Assembly (NCBI RefSeq): GCF_020740795.1
Contig: NC_067299.1
Span: 5,750,001-5,814,000, forward strand
Length of the DNA stretch: 64,000 nt
Reading direction: 5' to 3'
From: Apus apus
Lineage: Eukaryota; Chordata; Aves; Apodiformes; Apodidae
Shown here piece by piece: positions 13,001-23,381 of the stretch (its first letter is position 1; every line of letters begins with the position of its first letter). Position numbers and translations under genes: made by a program. The notes under the pieces were generated by a model, which saw nothing but the letters and a program-made list of their open reading frames with translations, was not told the origin of the DNA and ran no database searches.

Positions 13001-16000
13001 TAACAAGCAACCAACCAACCTTTCTCCATTCCAGAAACTCAATCTACTTCCAAATGTTACACACCAGGTTGTTTTATTTTTCAAAAGCCTATTTCATTTT
13101 CAACACCAGACTGTTTACATTACACCAAGAGTGTGCAAAGGACCAACTATTCCACATGCTTTTTAAGACGTAATCTGATGTCTCATGTAAGTTCCCCACT
13201 TATTTCTTTATTGAAAGAAACCATCCCATAAAAACCCAACAAAAACAGAAGAAAACCCCCACTTATTATTTAGGCCATACCTTTGGCTTCACACTGCTTA
13301 GGAGTCTCAGCTTTTGTTTCTGCTCTTCAAACTGGCGCCGTTTTCTTTCTTCTTCTAAGAATTTCTGCTGGTGTTCAAACCTCTTCCTGAAACACAATGA
13401 ATTTTTTTTTAATTCTAAAAATATTTTTTCACTCCAGTTTTCATGGCAAGCTTCTGCTTAATTTTCCCACTTCTTCTGTCTCAAATTCAGACGACTTGGT
13501 GCACCCATTTCTGCTTCTTCCTAGGCCTCTACGACAGCCACTACTGACTTCACAGGTGGCCTCCAAATGCAATGGAATGATCTCAATATTTGACAGCTCT
13601 AAATGGACAACTTCTCTAGGGAAGCTATTGGTGTTTTTACAGTGTGGATCACCTCTCAAGACCACATCTCCCCCTTAGAAGAATCTCCCAAGAGTCAGCA
13701 AAGCTTCACTTACTGTTGTTCCTCTGCAAACTGCTTCTGCATGTCAGGGGTGTACTGTGGGGCTGCTGGACGCATTCCCAAGAAAGAAGCCTGTCCCATG
13801 TAAGGCATCCCAGTCCCTGGCATGGGCCCTAAGGGCATCCCACCCTGGAACAAAAGAAATAATACAACTCCCAGGCTTTTTTTTCCCCTCTCCACAGAAA
13901 GAAAAAAATAATAATAATCAAGCCACTGGCAATTACACCCTGTCAAATTGTGAATCAGATCTCGCCAAACGACGAGCGTGAAGTACAGAGCAGTGTGAGC
14001 ACACCCTGGTCCCTCAGCAGATGGCACTCTTCCCTCTCCATAATGAGCTACAACTCCTACAGGATTTTAGAGGACAGGACAGTCTCCTGATCAAAGGCAA
14101 AACTCAGGAAGGTTACAGGCATCCTGCAGTGCTACACGGGGCTCAGTACCACGCTTTGGGGATTTTTTTTTCTATTTAAATTTCCTTTTCTAAGCGATTG
14201 CATGATATTTTACAATTCCATGCTGGAGGTGCAGACTCCTAACAAACGATGGATGCTGGAAAAACGTGGTCTAGACGTTTTGCAAACATAGCTTACTCAG
14301 TGGGCCAAGGGAAGGAGGCAGTGCACAACAACAACCAAGAGGTGACTTGTCTGAATGAACTGCATCTGTATGAGAAACATTTGCTGAGAAATACATCCTT
14401 GTGCAGTTATAGCAGCAAAGTCTGCCTAGTATAAAAGAGGCCAGAGAATAATTTACTTCTCTTACTATTAATTTTTGTATTTGGTATCAGAACTCGTAGA
14501 AAGAGAACAAAAGCTGCTCATTATTTTTAGACCAGCTCTCATAAAAAACACCTTCCTACTATGAATTTTACAAAATTAATCTAATAAATTCCAGGTGGGG
14601 ATGGGAAGGGAGTGTAAGGAGATGGCAGGATACAATAAAATCACTAGCAGTTTGGCTACAAAGCCACGACATTAAATTTCAGCAAATTATAATTTTGTAC
14701 ATAAGCACATCTAGTGCTAAATCGAAATCAGAAGTTTCAAAGAGAGAAAACATAATATTAGCTACTCATATTTCGTTGTTCTCCCTCAATTAGCACCAGC
14801 AGAGTTAAAGACAAAATTACTTTAAACAAGAAGAATAATGAGAATGGAACACAGGAAGTTGGACAAATGGGAAGACCGGTCACATGAGAAAATAAAGTAT
14901 ATTTAAGAGATTCATTGCTCCCTAGAATGAGGTAATTAAAAACAAAGTTTATGAATTGCCACTTGCACTGGGGAAACTTGATTCTATTAACTCCAGCATT
15001 TGAGTTACAAAGGGATAAAACAATGCAGTGAATTGGTTGTGATCAATCAGAGTGTGTACATAGTCACTCTTATCAGCTTATAAAGGTCTCATTTAAAATC
15101 CCACACAATGCTCCACCTTAACAGCAAGCAAAGCACAGCAAAGCAAAAGCAGAAAAAGCATGAAGCAAAATTTAAAAGGCAGAAGAGGTTTGTTGTGGGA
15201 GTTTTAAATTGTAGCTACTTAACAACTCAATACTCTTACTAACCACACTGTGGAGTAGATGCCATCTGGGACCTTTTCAGCATCTTGCTGATGCTTTTGT
15301 TTCCTTCCCTCTTCAGAGACCACGTTTCCCTGAGCGCACTTTGGTGCCATGACTCGTGTAATGAAATGAAAGCTCACACTGACATCTTTGAGTGGGCTAC
15401 AACATCCATGTTACTTTAAATATAGCTGATGCTGTCCTTGCACTACACCCTCATTTCTCTCTGCTCTACAACAGTGAGTAATGTATGCCAAACTCCCCCA
15501 CTCGCTCCGTCCAGATCTCAACAAAGCTTGGAGAATTCTTTAAATTATAAAAAAAAGAAATCTTCAAAGAGAGTACTACAAAATAGGATGTCCCACTAGA
15601 AACTGATCCCCATCCTTTAGTTTCTAGCCAAGTTCCACTCTCTTCAGCTGTCACCTTTCAGACAAGCACCCAGACATCTCCTTTCAGTCCACATTTTATT
15701 GCCACGCACCTGCATGGCCATGGGTCCAGGAGGCATCTGAGAACCATAATTCATCCCCATCATGCCTGGCATGTTGGACTGCATGACAGGGACCATTGGA
15801 AATCCTTGCTGCTGCATGGGAATCATCCCTACAACGAAACATGAAACATGGTAAGCTCCCAGTTAGTGTTAGAGGGTTTCTCTTTTTGTTGTTTGGTTTT
15901 GGGTTTGTTTGTTGGTGTTGGGTTTTTGGGGGGCATTTTTTGGTGTGTTTTTTGGGTGTATTTTTGTAACTAAACCAGCAAATAAAGGAAAAAAACCTCT

Positions 16001-19000
16001 CAGTCTTGCTGGACTGCTTAAAAAAATAACAAAAATGCTACATTACAGGCAGCCACAGAACCTCCTCAGTTTAGACACCGGTCAGTCTATGGGAAGAAAC
16101 GTGATGGGGCTTTCACAATAACCAAGCTGATAGATTGTGCCACCAGCCCAAGGATTCTCTGAGGGTTTCTTCCCATATGATTTTTTAAAAGGTAATTTCC
16201 AATTAACGAGATTTAATTAAACAGGTTGACTGGTGCTGATAATCGCCCATTTCTCTTAAAGGAAAACCTTAGATACTGGCAGTTTTTGAAGAAGAGTCTT
16301 GGGAAATAAACTCATTATTTCACAACACAGCTTCACACTCTGATCTGCCTGGATAACTTGTCTGTATGTTAATTAGCCCACTACAGATATTAGAATGGTT
16401 ACAATATTTGTCAGTAAAAGCTAAACTTCAACAAAATCAAGCTGGAATATATGAATTCATTGAATAAAATGGATTATGATTCATTATTTTCATATCTTGT
16501 ATGATATCTTGGGAGCCAGACACTAGCACACATTTGTTACCAGCACACAGTGAGATAATTGTAACTGTGCTGAACTGAACATCAGACACAAAAGCTCTTC
16601 AGGAGGGACATGACACTTTACACATTACTCAGGAGTAATCCATAAATCAGTCCCTGAGATTTTTTAAAAGGAAACTCTCCACTCTCCCTGCAAGTTCTCC
16701 CTGTATTTTCCATTAATTAAACAGGACTGCAACAGGAATGAGAACAAAGGTAATTTAAGGCTGAGGCTCTCCTATTGTATGAATACTTTCCACACAGGTT
16801 GTGACTCTTGTCCCAGGGTCTTGCTGTGCTTTGTAAATATTTACCAGGTCTTGCAACACCCACACAATATGGGTATAAACAGCTGGTAGATGAAGCATAA
16901 AGAGGTTAAATACCAGACTGAAAATAACACGAACATCTTACAGGCAAATTCAGAGATCTAGTTTTCCTAGATCTTTCATCTAGCATTCTGGTAACACTGC
17001 TTCTTCAACATGGCATAGAAAGTTTTATAAGTAAGAGTTGTGAGAGTCAGCTCACCAGTCCTGCATTCCAGGGGAAAAAGAGCTACAGAGTTCAATTAAT
17101 AATCATGCTTCTGAGCAGCAGTGCAGAACTTTTGAAGTTGTTTAAAGTATCTAAACAGAGCAAAGCATTTCATGCTCAAAATGTTCATACGTACCTTGAG
17201 GGGGACCTAGACCACCTGCCACTGGAAACATGAAGCTGCAGGAGGAAAAAAGGATACATGGAAGTCTGTAATTTTAGTGCAAATATAAATTAATGAAAAA
17301 AGCTACTTCAACTTGCACGTCAGAAGCACCAGCCAGAGCCTCCAACCTTCTAGTCAGCACAATCATCTGCTCCGGTAGGTCCCACAGAACCCAACCCCAC
17401 CTCAGGAGAAAGGTCACCCCTCCCAAGGATCCCCTCAGAGCACTGGAGAGTCCCACCAGCACCATCGTGGGCTGCAAATCCAGGAAGAAATAGATCTTAT
17501 CTTCCACAGCAACACAAAAATGGCCTTGAGTCATCAACATCACCCACAAGACAGTTTCGGTGCCTGTGCAGGTTGGTTGCAGGTCAGTTTGTCAGTGTAG
17601 GCTGGGCCTCCAGACACGACAGGATGAATAAGCAACTCCATTTGGAAGTATCTGATTCAGCAAGGCCATTAACTGCACCAGACAACAGTTCTCAGCTGCT
17701 TATTAATAGTTTTTCACAGAGAAACAAACTACCCACAAAACCCCACCACCTCTGCATTCTCTGCACCTTTGAAACACTGAGTATCACAAAATAATTGAGT
17801 TTCTATTTTCTCAATTACATCTAATTACAAGAAAAATAATGCCTTGCAAAAAAATATTCATTCCAGTTCCAAGTGCACCTGGAGGGAGAGCTGTTAACAT
17901 TTCAACTGAATAATAATGGAAATTGCCAGCCCTCAGTTCCAAACAGAACCATGTGCTGTGCTGCCAAACAGCAAAAAAGGACCCAGTTGAGAAGTCTCAT
18001 TTGCAAGCAGCTCTAAGAAACCCACATCAGCAGTAATTCACCAGACAAGAACCTTGCTCAGTGTCCCAGGCAGCTATTACATCAAAATACCATGAAAGAG
18101 AAACAAACTTACAGATATTCAATATTCCTCAGCACAAGGGAGGATGGAAAAGAAGCTGCCTCAAAGTAAAGGAGAAAATGCTGTCATAAATGACTGCAGA
18201 CAGGTTTTCAAAACCTGCAGGAAGTTCCAAAAGCCAACCTGGTTTATAAATATAAAAGGGCTGTGTAATGTGAGTACCAAGATAAAATAAGGAATTTAAA
18301 TTATGCATTTATCCAGGAGCAAATTGCACCTACCCACTACACAGACAGCAGGTTATTCAGTCACCAAGACAACCCATGTTACTCCTAATTTCATCCTCTA
18401 ACTCAGAATCTTCTCAATACTGAAGCTTCTCCTTTACCCTGACCACTATGTGCTAACTCCTCCTTCCACAGCTAACACACACCTACACCTTTACCAGCTC
18501 CAGGTCCTACCACCCTCAATCACCACAATTTCTGGTTTCTCTCTTCAAACCACTGTGCAGACACACACTACCTCATGCTGGGCTTCCCTGGGTTGGGTTC
18601 AGCTCACACCAACGTGGGTTCAACTGACTGATGTTCAATTCTGTCAGTTTTAATCCACTTCCTAGCAAACAAACATTAACAACATGAAAACAAATAGCTG
18701 GCTGAAAAATCATAGAGGCACCCACGTCTGAAGTCCTGTATTGGCCAGAAAAGCTGTTTTCTCCACTGAAGGGCTGAAGCCCAGTGCATTAACTGGATTT
18801 TGCCTGCATTTGGTTTCACCTGTGGAAACAGTTGTCAGTACTGAGTGCCTCGCCAGAAGCACATCCCCCTAAAACACAAGCAAGTTCAGATGGTGTTGAG
18901 CTCCTGTCAATCGCCAGACCTGCAAGTGCAGCAATTTTAGGCATCATAAAAACAGACCATCCTTAGTTTAGTCAAAATGATGAAATATTAAAAGTAATTT

Positions 19001-21282
19001 TTTAAAAGCTCACAAGTGCAGAAAAGTGTTTGTAGCTTCAAGTTCTCCCTTTTTATTGGGGAAATCCAGTCAACAAGAACTCATCCAAATCAGCAAATGT
19101 AACGTAAACTGAACAAGCATAGCAAGGTACTACTGCCTGTTGGAAGCAAATAAAGGCCAGACTATTAAATATTTATCCCTTTCTACAGAGCTCCTGATTT
19201 ATTTATAAGTCTCTGTTGAAAAAAACAAAACAAAACAAAAAACCCCAACAAACCAAAAACCTACAGCTAATTAGAGGGCACTGGAAGATGAGCTAGTTAA
19301 AAGGAGCAGAGTACGTGCAACTCAGATTCCACACAGACCTCACTCCAAGATTTAGCTGTGCAGCTGCCAACATCAGCCACACACACACGTACAGAAACCC
19401 CAACAACTTCTTTAGCCAAGGAACAGAAACTTAATTTCCAAACTACTTTGCAGAGATGCACAAGAAATGCCCACATGCACCTAGTTAAAGCAGCTGATCC
19501 TCATGGTTGAGAAATCAGGCAAAGGCACCGTCCTTGGTGAGGTTAACTGAGGCACTGAAGAAAACCACTGAACTTGCTAAACCACACAGTGATAGCAGCA
19601 ACATCAACACATTTTCCTGTCTACAAGTGGATTTTTAAACCCCTTAATTCCCAATCAGTATAATTCTATCAACACAACACAGGCTGTCACAGTATTTTTG
19701 AGCGGCAAAAATCCATGAAATTTAAGTGAAACAAGGCAAGGAACCCACACAGACACAGAGAAGGGAACTTTTCCTCTACCTCCAGACTTAATTCTCAAAT
19801 AAACCAAAATATTAATAATAGGAAACAGTGATTTTAAAATTATTTTTCAAAACTTACAGTCCACTGGTAACATTATTTGTTACTTTCCTATTAAATTGCT
19901 GAGCAGACAACATTGCTGTAGGAGGTTTGATGGTTCATCCAGCCCCTCACAATAACTGTTTCAGCCTTATATATGTCAGGAATCCCATAAACAGACTCCA
20001 TCCCTTCCACAGCAAGCACAGGTAAATACTTTAGCTTTTCTCTTCCCAAGTATCCCAGAGCCCTTGGGATGCCTCTTCCCCAGAACAAAGCAGCAACGTC
20101 AACAAAACCATAGCCTTCAGATAGCCAAGACAGCTCAAGGAACTTAAGCTCTCTTTGCCAAATGCAGGATTTTCCCAGCCTCCGTAGAGGCAGGACAACA
20201 GATAAATAGCATGCAAGGCCCTGTGCTAAAAAAGAATTACTAACTCTTCAAAGGCAGCAAAATCCAGCTTACTAATCTTTCCAAAAACAAACCAATAGGT
20301 ACACACAGCCCGTTTACCACTGTTTCTTTTCCCCTGACACGTTTCTTCCTCCTCCCTCTTGGCTGAGGGCCCTTCGTGGGACAGAGGGGAAAAGAAACCC
20401 CCCACAGCAGCCACAGGCGAGCGGAGCCTCCGTCCCAGCGCAGCCACAACCCTGCCTGATGCCTGTGAGCAACATTTATTGCTGCCGACACCAGCAGCAC
20501 CAAGCAGGGCTGAGAAAACCTCAACATCCCTTCCCACCCCCAGTACTTGAGACTGTGGCTGTGGAGCTTGATGGCAAGTGAGCTGTAATAACCGCGCGGG
20601 GGGCGAGGTGGGCTCCCACAAGGCAAACACATCCCAGCAAAACACAGAGTCACCACGGCTGCCTCTCCCACACCCTGCCTGGGACCCCTACACCCCACGT
20701 GGGACCCCCACATCCCACCCAGGGCTGTGTATACCTTACGTGGGACCCCCACATCCCACCCAGGGCTGTGTATACCTTACGTGGGACCCCCCACATCCCA
20801 CCCAGGGCTGTGTATACCTTACGTGGGACCCCCCACATCCCACCCAGGGCTGTACATACCTTATGTAGGACCCCCCACATCCCACCCAGGGCTGTACATA
20901 CCTTACGTGGGACCCCCACATCCCACCCAGGGCTGTGTATACCTTACGTGGGACCCCCCACATCCCACCCAGGACCCCACACACCCTGCCTAGCATCCCC
21001 ACAGCCGGCCTAGGCCCTGACCCCTCCCCGTCTCCACATCCCACCTTCACCCCGAGCCCGCTGGGCTCCCCCTCACCTCTCCCAGCTCCCCCCACCTCCT
21101 CCTCCACCCTGTGCGCCCCTCAGCCTCCCCCACCTCTCGTCCCCCTCGCCTCCTCTCCCCTCAGGCCGCAGCCCTCCCTCCCTGCCTCCCTCCCCCGCCA
21201 TCACGGACCTGGCAGGCCCCGCTCCGCCGCCGCCCGCCGCCCCGCCGCTGCCCCCCGCGCCGGCTCCCGGCCGCAGCGCCAT
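52..21282 (-). CDS. SYNRG: SYNRG, gamma-synergin (5' part; gene runs off the window)
   Basis: Gamma-synergin binds the gamma-ear of the AP-1 clathrin adaptor at the trans-Golgi network and endosomes, and carries an EH domain for NPF-type partners (known for the family). The sequence shows 15 in-phase coding exons: 21209-21282, 17195-17235, 15710-15828, 13714-13844, 13281-13386, 12574-12685, 11194-11493, 10242-10466, 8993-9070, 8116-8312, 7062-7307, 5901-6037, 3092-3210, 2846-2908, 52-1002. They encode residues 1-966 plus one base. Order of domains: Gly-rich then Met/Pro/Gln-rich N-terminus, a charged helix (about 118-155), an EH domain (about 375-461), a Pro-rich linker, then many acidic phenylalanine motifs such as DDDFQEFQD, DDSFTDF, DDGFTDF, DDFADF and DDDFADF. 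The ATG at 21282 matches the family N-terminus MALRPGAG. The open donor at 52 shows that downstream exons lie beyond position 1. Introns are AT-rich; only CR1 pieces and simple repeats stand out in them. Confidence 0.96.
2846..2908 (-). CDS. SYNRG: SYNRG coding exon 14 (63-nt micro-exon)
   Basis: Encodes residues 629-649 (DCGDKYSAFRELEQPPESKY). Acceptor CACTAG|ATTGTG, donor CCTAG|GTAAGC. 63 nt with symmetrical phase, so skipping keeps the frame. Confidence 0.92.
   Translation of the reverse strand: MVETSTVRSVNWNNHQRANT
3092..3210 (-). CDS. SYNRG: SYNRG coding exon 13
   Basis: Encodes residues 589-628, including LLMPLPGNKTLSSTDKYAVF. The DKYAVFKG block recurs as DKYSAFRE in exon 14, an internal repeat. 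Acceptor TTTTAG|TGTTCC, donor TTGGAG|GTAAAA. Confidence 0.93.
4662..5036 (-). mobile_element. CR1 LINE fragment, SYNRG intron 12
   Basis: About 375 bp. The plus strand reads AGAATCACAGAAAACTC, then the GGAAGGGACCTTAAAG and GGGACACCTCCCACTAGACC blocks typical of reversed CR1, and fades out near CTTCTCTTCCAGGATCACA. Same orientation as the gene, 5'-truncated, coding capacity destroyed. Confidence 0.93.
5901..6037 (-). CDS. SYNRG: SYNRG coding exon 12 (acidic-Phe motifs)
   Basis: Encodes residues 544-588, with DDDFQEFQDASKSGSLDD and DSFTDFQ: two DF-type motifs of the kind that bind the AP-1 gamma-ear and GGA ear domains. Acceptor ATTCAG|GTAGTG, donor GAGCAG|GTAGAT. Confidence 0.95.
6866..7047 (-). 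mobile_element. CR1 LINE fragment beside SYNRG exon 11
   Basis: The plus strand starts GAATCACAGAATGG, the reverse complement of the CR1 3' end, and runs through the conserved GGGACACCTCCCACCAG block to CTGGGCAACCTG and TCTCACC. It is a 5'-truncated CR1 of about 180 bp, in the same orientation as SYNRG, starting 15 nt from the exon 11 donor. Confidence 0.93.
7062..7307 (-). CDS. SYNRG: SYNRG coding exon 11 (Pro-rich linker)
   Basis: Encodes residues 462-543, a Pro/Gly/Ala-rich linker (RGIPAVSPDVLNQFPAAPVP...). Acceptor TTACAG|AGAGG, donor GGCCAG|GTCAGC. The donor has C at +3. A CR1 copy begins 15 nt beyond it and supplies a second possible donor that would add five codons in frame (see findings). 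Confidence 0.95.
8116..8312 (-). CDS. SYNRG: SYNRG coding exon 10 (EH domain core)
   Basis: Encodes residues 396-461: YKKILETT, then GIDTAKLYPILMSSGLPRE, then IWALANRTTPGKLTKEEL. This is the EH (EF-hand-like) domain that recognises NPF-type peptides in partners such as SCAMP1 (family knowledge). Acceptor CAACAG|AGTTG, donor ACTCAG|GTATGA. The most strongly conserved part of the protein in this window. Confidence 0.97.
8993..9070 (-). CDS. SYNRG: SYNRG coding exon 9 (lead-in to EH domain)
   Basis: 78 nt encoding residues 370-395: GVFPSQDPIQQMMPPWIYND then SLVP. The PPWIYN block immediately precedes the EH fold in gamma-synergin. Acceptor TTTAG|GAGTTG, donor TGCCAG|GTAAAC. Confidence 0.93.
10242..10466 (-). 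CDS. SYNRG: SYNRG coding exon 8
   Basis: Encodes residues 295-369. Begins GSSLEEKVLDNG and ends NIAVEECG, with moderate similarity to the human segment starting PSLEEK. Acceptor TTCAG|GCTC, donor GTGTG|GTGAGC. 225 nt, symmetrical phase, low complexity and probably disordered. Confidence 0.9.
11194..11493 (-). CDS. SYNRG: SYNRG coding exon 7 (300-nt probable cassette)
   Basis: Encodes residues 195-294, Pro/Gln/Ser-rich with one acidic phenylalanine motif (FLDDEEFSDFIQGP) that could bind an adaptor ear. Acceptor TTACAG|ATCATC, donor AAACAG|GTAACT. It is exactly 300 nt with the same phase at both ends. I recall that some human isoforms lack the matching segment, so it is probably alternatively spliced. 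Confidence 0.9.
12574..12685 (-). CDS. SYNRG: SYNRG coding exon 6
   Basis: Encodes residues 158-194, including TGEKSRDDALEAIKGNLDGF and ending KKP plus one base. Acceptor TTTCAG|ACAGG, donor GCCAG|GTTTGT. The leftover G can join exon 7 (giving Asp) or exon 8 (giving Gly), so exon 7 can be skipped in frame. Confidence 0.94.
13281..13386 (-). CDS. SYNRG: SYNRG coding exon 5 (charged helix)
   Basis: Encodes residues 122-157, a Glu/Lys/Arg/Gln-rich helix (FLEEERKRRQFEEQKQKL) probably forming a coiled coil. Acceptor TTTCAG|GAAGAGG, donor CCAAAG|GTATGG. Almost identical to the mammalian segment. Confidence 0.95.
13714..13844 (-). CDS. SYNRG: SYNRG coding exon 4
   Basis: Encodes residues 79-121, continuing the Met/Pro/Gly-rich region into PQYTPDMQKQFAEEQQ, the start of a charged helix. 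Acceptor TTCCAG|GGTGGG, donor CAACA|GTAAGT. The last Gln codon is completed by exon 5. Confidence 0.95.
15710..15828 (-). CDS. SYNRG: SYNRG coding exon 3
   Basis: Encodes residues 39-78, a Met/Gln/Pro-rich stretch (MIPMQQQGFPMVPVMQ...) close to mammalian gamma-synergin. Acceptor TTGTAG|GG completes a Gly codon; donor ATGCAG|GTGCGT. It ends on a codon boundary. Confidence 0.95.
15886..15970. repeat. GT-rich low-complexity tract, SYNRG intron 3
   Basis: Runs of TTTGTTGTTTGG, GGTTTTGGG and GGGTTTTTGGGGGG on the plus strand, next to exon 3 on its upstream side in transcription. No transposon structure is visible. Confidence 0.75.
17195..17235 (-). CDS. SYNRG: SYNRG coding exon 2 (41-nt micro-exon)
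   Basis: Too short to be seen as an ORF. It was found from the conserved peptide FMFPVAGG and from splice signals: acceptor CTGCAG|CTTCATG, donor CAAG|GTACGT. One base completes a Ser codon with exon 1 and one base is left for exon 3. Encodes residues 25-38. Confidence 0.92.
20690..20985. repeat. 41-42 bp minisatellite, about 7 copies, SYNRG intron 1
   Basis: The landmark GTGGGACC (GTAGGACC in one copy) recurs at 20699, 20740, 20781, 20823, 20865, 20907 and 20948, a period of 41-42 bp. Each unit has a C-rich part (CCCACATCCCACCCAGGG) and a TGTATACCTTACGTG-type part. Copies differ by single substitutions and one C. It lies 220-590 bp inside the gene from the start codon. The flanking DNA to 21180 is strongly pyrimidine-rich on the plus strand. 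Confidence 0.93.
21209..21282 (-). CDS. SYNRG: SYNRG coding exon 1 (start codon)
   Basis: Encodes residues 1-24 plus two bases: MALRPGAG followed by a Gly/Ala run. The start ATG is at 21282-21280 inside a CpG island and matches the mammalian start. The donor reads CCAG|GTCCGT. The glycine run is GC-rich slippage-prone sequence, so its length probably varies among birds (inference). Confidence 0.93.
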
Positions 21283-21420
21283 CTTCCCGCTCCGGCCCCA
21301 GCAGCTCCTGTCAGCTGAACGGCGGCGGCTTCCGGGGCCGGACCGGGCTCTACAGCCCGCCCTCGGCCCGGCCCCGCGGCCCGGCCCCGGGAGGACACGC
21401 CTGGCCCGTAGGGACGTGCA
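21283..21420 (-). promoter_or_regulatory. SYNRG: SYNRG CpG-island promoter and 5' UTR
   Basis: GC-rich, CpG-dense DNA upstream of the SYNRG ATG; the island extends into exon 1 (about 21170-21420). An ETS-type core CTTCCGG lies near 21328, and the start codon sits in a YY1-like context (GAAGATGGCGC). No TATA box is apparent, as expected for a housekeeping promoter. The transcription start cannot be placed from sequence alone. Confidence 0.7.
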
Positions 21421-22680
21421 GAGATGAGGGGGGAGACACCAGCCCGAGGCAGGAGAGGGACCCCCCCCCAGCTTCTCTTCACAGACGCTTGTAAGAATCG
21501 AGGTTGCGTGTTGACAAAAATCAACTGCAGGCACCTGAAGGACGAGACCCCCCCAGGGCTGGGCTGACAGCTCTTCCCCGCAGCTGCCCCGGCTGAGGGC
21601 GCGGGGATCCTGCAGCAGCGCCTGGGAGCTGTGCCGGCCCAAACCCTCAGCTGGCTTGTAAAACACAGCCCCCGCTGAGGTGCGGTTTGCGTTACGAGGT
21701 GGTTGTGCACAAGCAACCTCTTTGCACAAGGTCAGGAACACATGCTGAAACAGACGAAAAGGCCTGGGAGTCCTGGAGTTGCTCCCCGCCCTCAGGCCAA
21801 GGGGGGTGCAGCGCTTCACAGGGGGGCACCCCTGAGAGAGGCCCCCGCTTCACTGCCTCGGGGAGCTGCTGGTCGCTGTCAGAAATCATCTTAAAGTCAA
21901 ACCCAGGCTGAGAAAACCAGCTAGGTGAAACGTAAAGTCTCCTTTCACAGCCAAGTCCCTCAGAAACAGGACTGTGGCACTTTCTGCTGCAGAATGAGTA
22001 TTGCACAATGCTGCTCCAGATCAAAAGCTGTTTTCTCTCCTGCTACCACTACTGGAATAAGCACATCTATTCAATGTATTAGTAGTGCCTTCAACGGCAA
22101 ATATTTCTAATTTCTCACACAAATTGTTAACCACACTCCATGTCATATCTGCCATCGATACCTTGCAGCAGGCAACTTGGTATTTATCAGAATAAAACTG
22201 CATTTTTATTAATATATACAAATTCACTCATAGGTGTCAAAATGAAGACATTAGTTCCCACATAACCCAAATATAAGATGCAATTATGCAAACAAAGCAA
22301 GAACATCCCAGCTTCTGCCCAGCTCAGGAATAAGCAAAACAGGAGGCAGAGCCTTGTATCAGTTTCTCCCAAAACTTCACAGTCATCACTTGGGCAGACC
22401 AATTAATAGTGCTCTGCTGTAAATGAGTTAAAACAGACCTGGGATCCATTTCCACATTGGATTAGGTATGACAAAGCAAGAAGACAATCCTGTACAGGAT
22501 TGCAGTGGCAAAGGAGAAGCTAGTCCTGCATGACCGGAATTCTGAGACAAGAGTGGACTGAGAACACAAATTAGCAGATGCAGAGGTGGAAAATGCATGG
22601 AGCCTGGCCTTGCTGTGGAACAGGCAAGGAATAATGCCCAGGGACCAGTCCCATCAAGACCCTACAGACAGGCAGGTCTC
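21421..22680. other. SYNRG-DDX52 intergenic spacer
   Basis: About 1.3 kb between the SYNRG promoter and the probable DDX52 poly(A) site. The half next to SYNRG is GC-rich and the rest AT-rich. Several open frames cross it, but none has splice structure or a recognisable domain. No RNA gene or transposon was recognised. Confidence 0.6.
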
Positions 22681-23293
22681 AGAATATTTTATAACCTTCT
22701 TTATTGTTTAGAGGCTTAAATATCAAACAGCACAAAATTCTAGTAGAGTTGAAAGACACGGAAATACTGGTTATTTCAAAATTATTTTATAGAAGCAAAA
22801 CAAGTAGGAGGAGCAAGGCTTGACTTTCACATACAAAACAAGTGGGTTTGGTTTGTTTTTTAAACTGCCCAGGGAAGTCTTTGACAGCTGCACTTCTCAA
22901 GCCTAACAGCAAGCTGTGCATGGTTTCTGCCAATGAATCTTCTGGAAGTCTGACAAACATATTAGGGATGATCTGAACAGAAAACTGTCAGAAGTTCCAA
23001 GATGTAGTACAAAACTGCATGATAGTAACACAAACAGATGCTATTTTTTTAACTATTGTTCAGAAACACAAGGCATTTACTGCAGGAGTGCACTCTTCAG
23101 CTTCTATGAGAAGCATTCAGGAATTTGCTACTGGTGTTTCAGTAGAGACTTTCTTGCATGTCAACATCTATCCTCACCAGAAGGAAACTTAAGAAATGCT
23201 TTTTTCCCCTTCACCTTTGTTGCTATCTTCATTCTTCTGTTCTTCAGTACAGTCAGAGGTGTCAGTCCCAGCCCACCAGCAGTTTGTTGCTGT
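22681..23293 (-). other. DDX52: DDX52 3' UTR
   Basis: Follows the TGA at 23294. The first good AATAAA on the minus strand is at 22705-22700, giving a 3' UTR of about 600 nt. AT-rich, no conserved protein reading frame. End point inferred. Confidence 0.6.
22700..22705 (-). terminator. DDX52: Probable DDX52 poly(A) signal AATAAA
   Basis: TTTATT on the plus strand. Canonical hexamer about 590 nt past the stop codon. A further AATAAA on the minus strand near 22200 could serve a longer form. Confidence 0.6.
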
Positions 23294-23381
23294 TCAGCTG
23301 TTTGAAACAGTCTGCATTTTACTGCCATTTTTATCTTCTTTAACTTTCTTTTTTTCCTTAATATTTTCCTTTGTAGTTTTC
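23294..23381 (-). CDS. DDX52: DDX52 coding exon 15 (stop codon)
   Basis: Residues 592-620, Lys-rich ([20 protein letters not shown] and nine more residues), then TGA at 23296-23294. Acceptor TTGTAG|GAAAAC. Poorly conserved but in frame; low-complexity basic tails are usual here. Weakest of the DDX52 exon calls because similarity is low. Confidence 0.82.

Noticed and set aside
20578-21013. Long repetitive reading frames through the 41-42 bp minisatellite (Pro/His/Thr-rich repeats on both strands)
   Set aside because: Open only because the repeat lacks stops; the period of 41-42 breaks the frame between copies, and it lies in SYNRG intron 1. It is also not a CRISPR array: there are no unique spacers.
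21073-21819. Open frame of about 248 codons over the SYNRG promoter, minus strand
   Set aside because: GC-rich and stop-poor. Only the part from 21282 to 21209 is the real SYNRG exon 1; the rest has no similarity.
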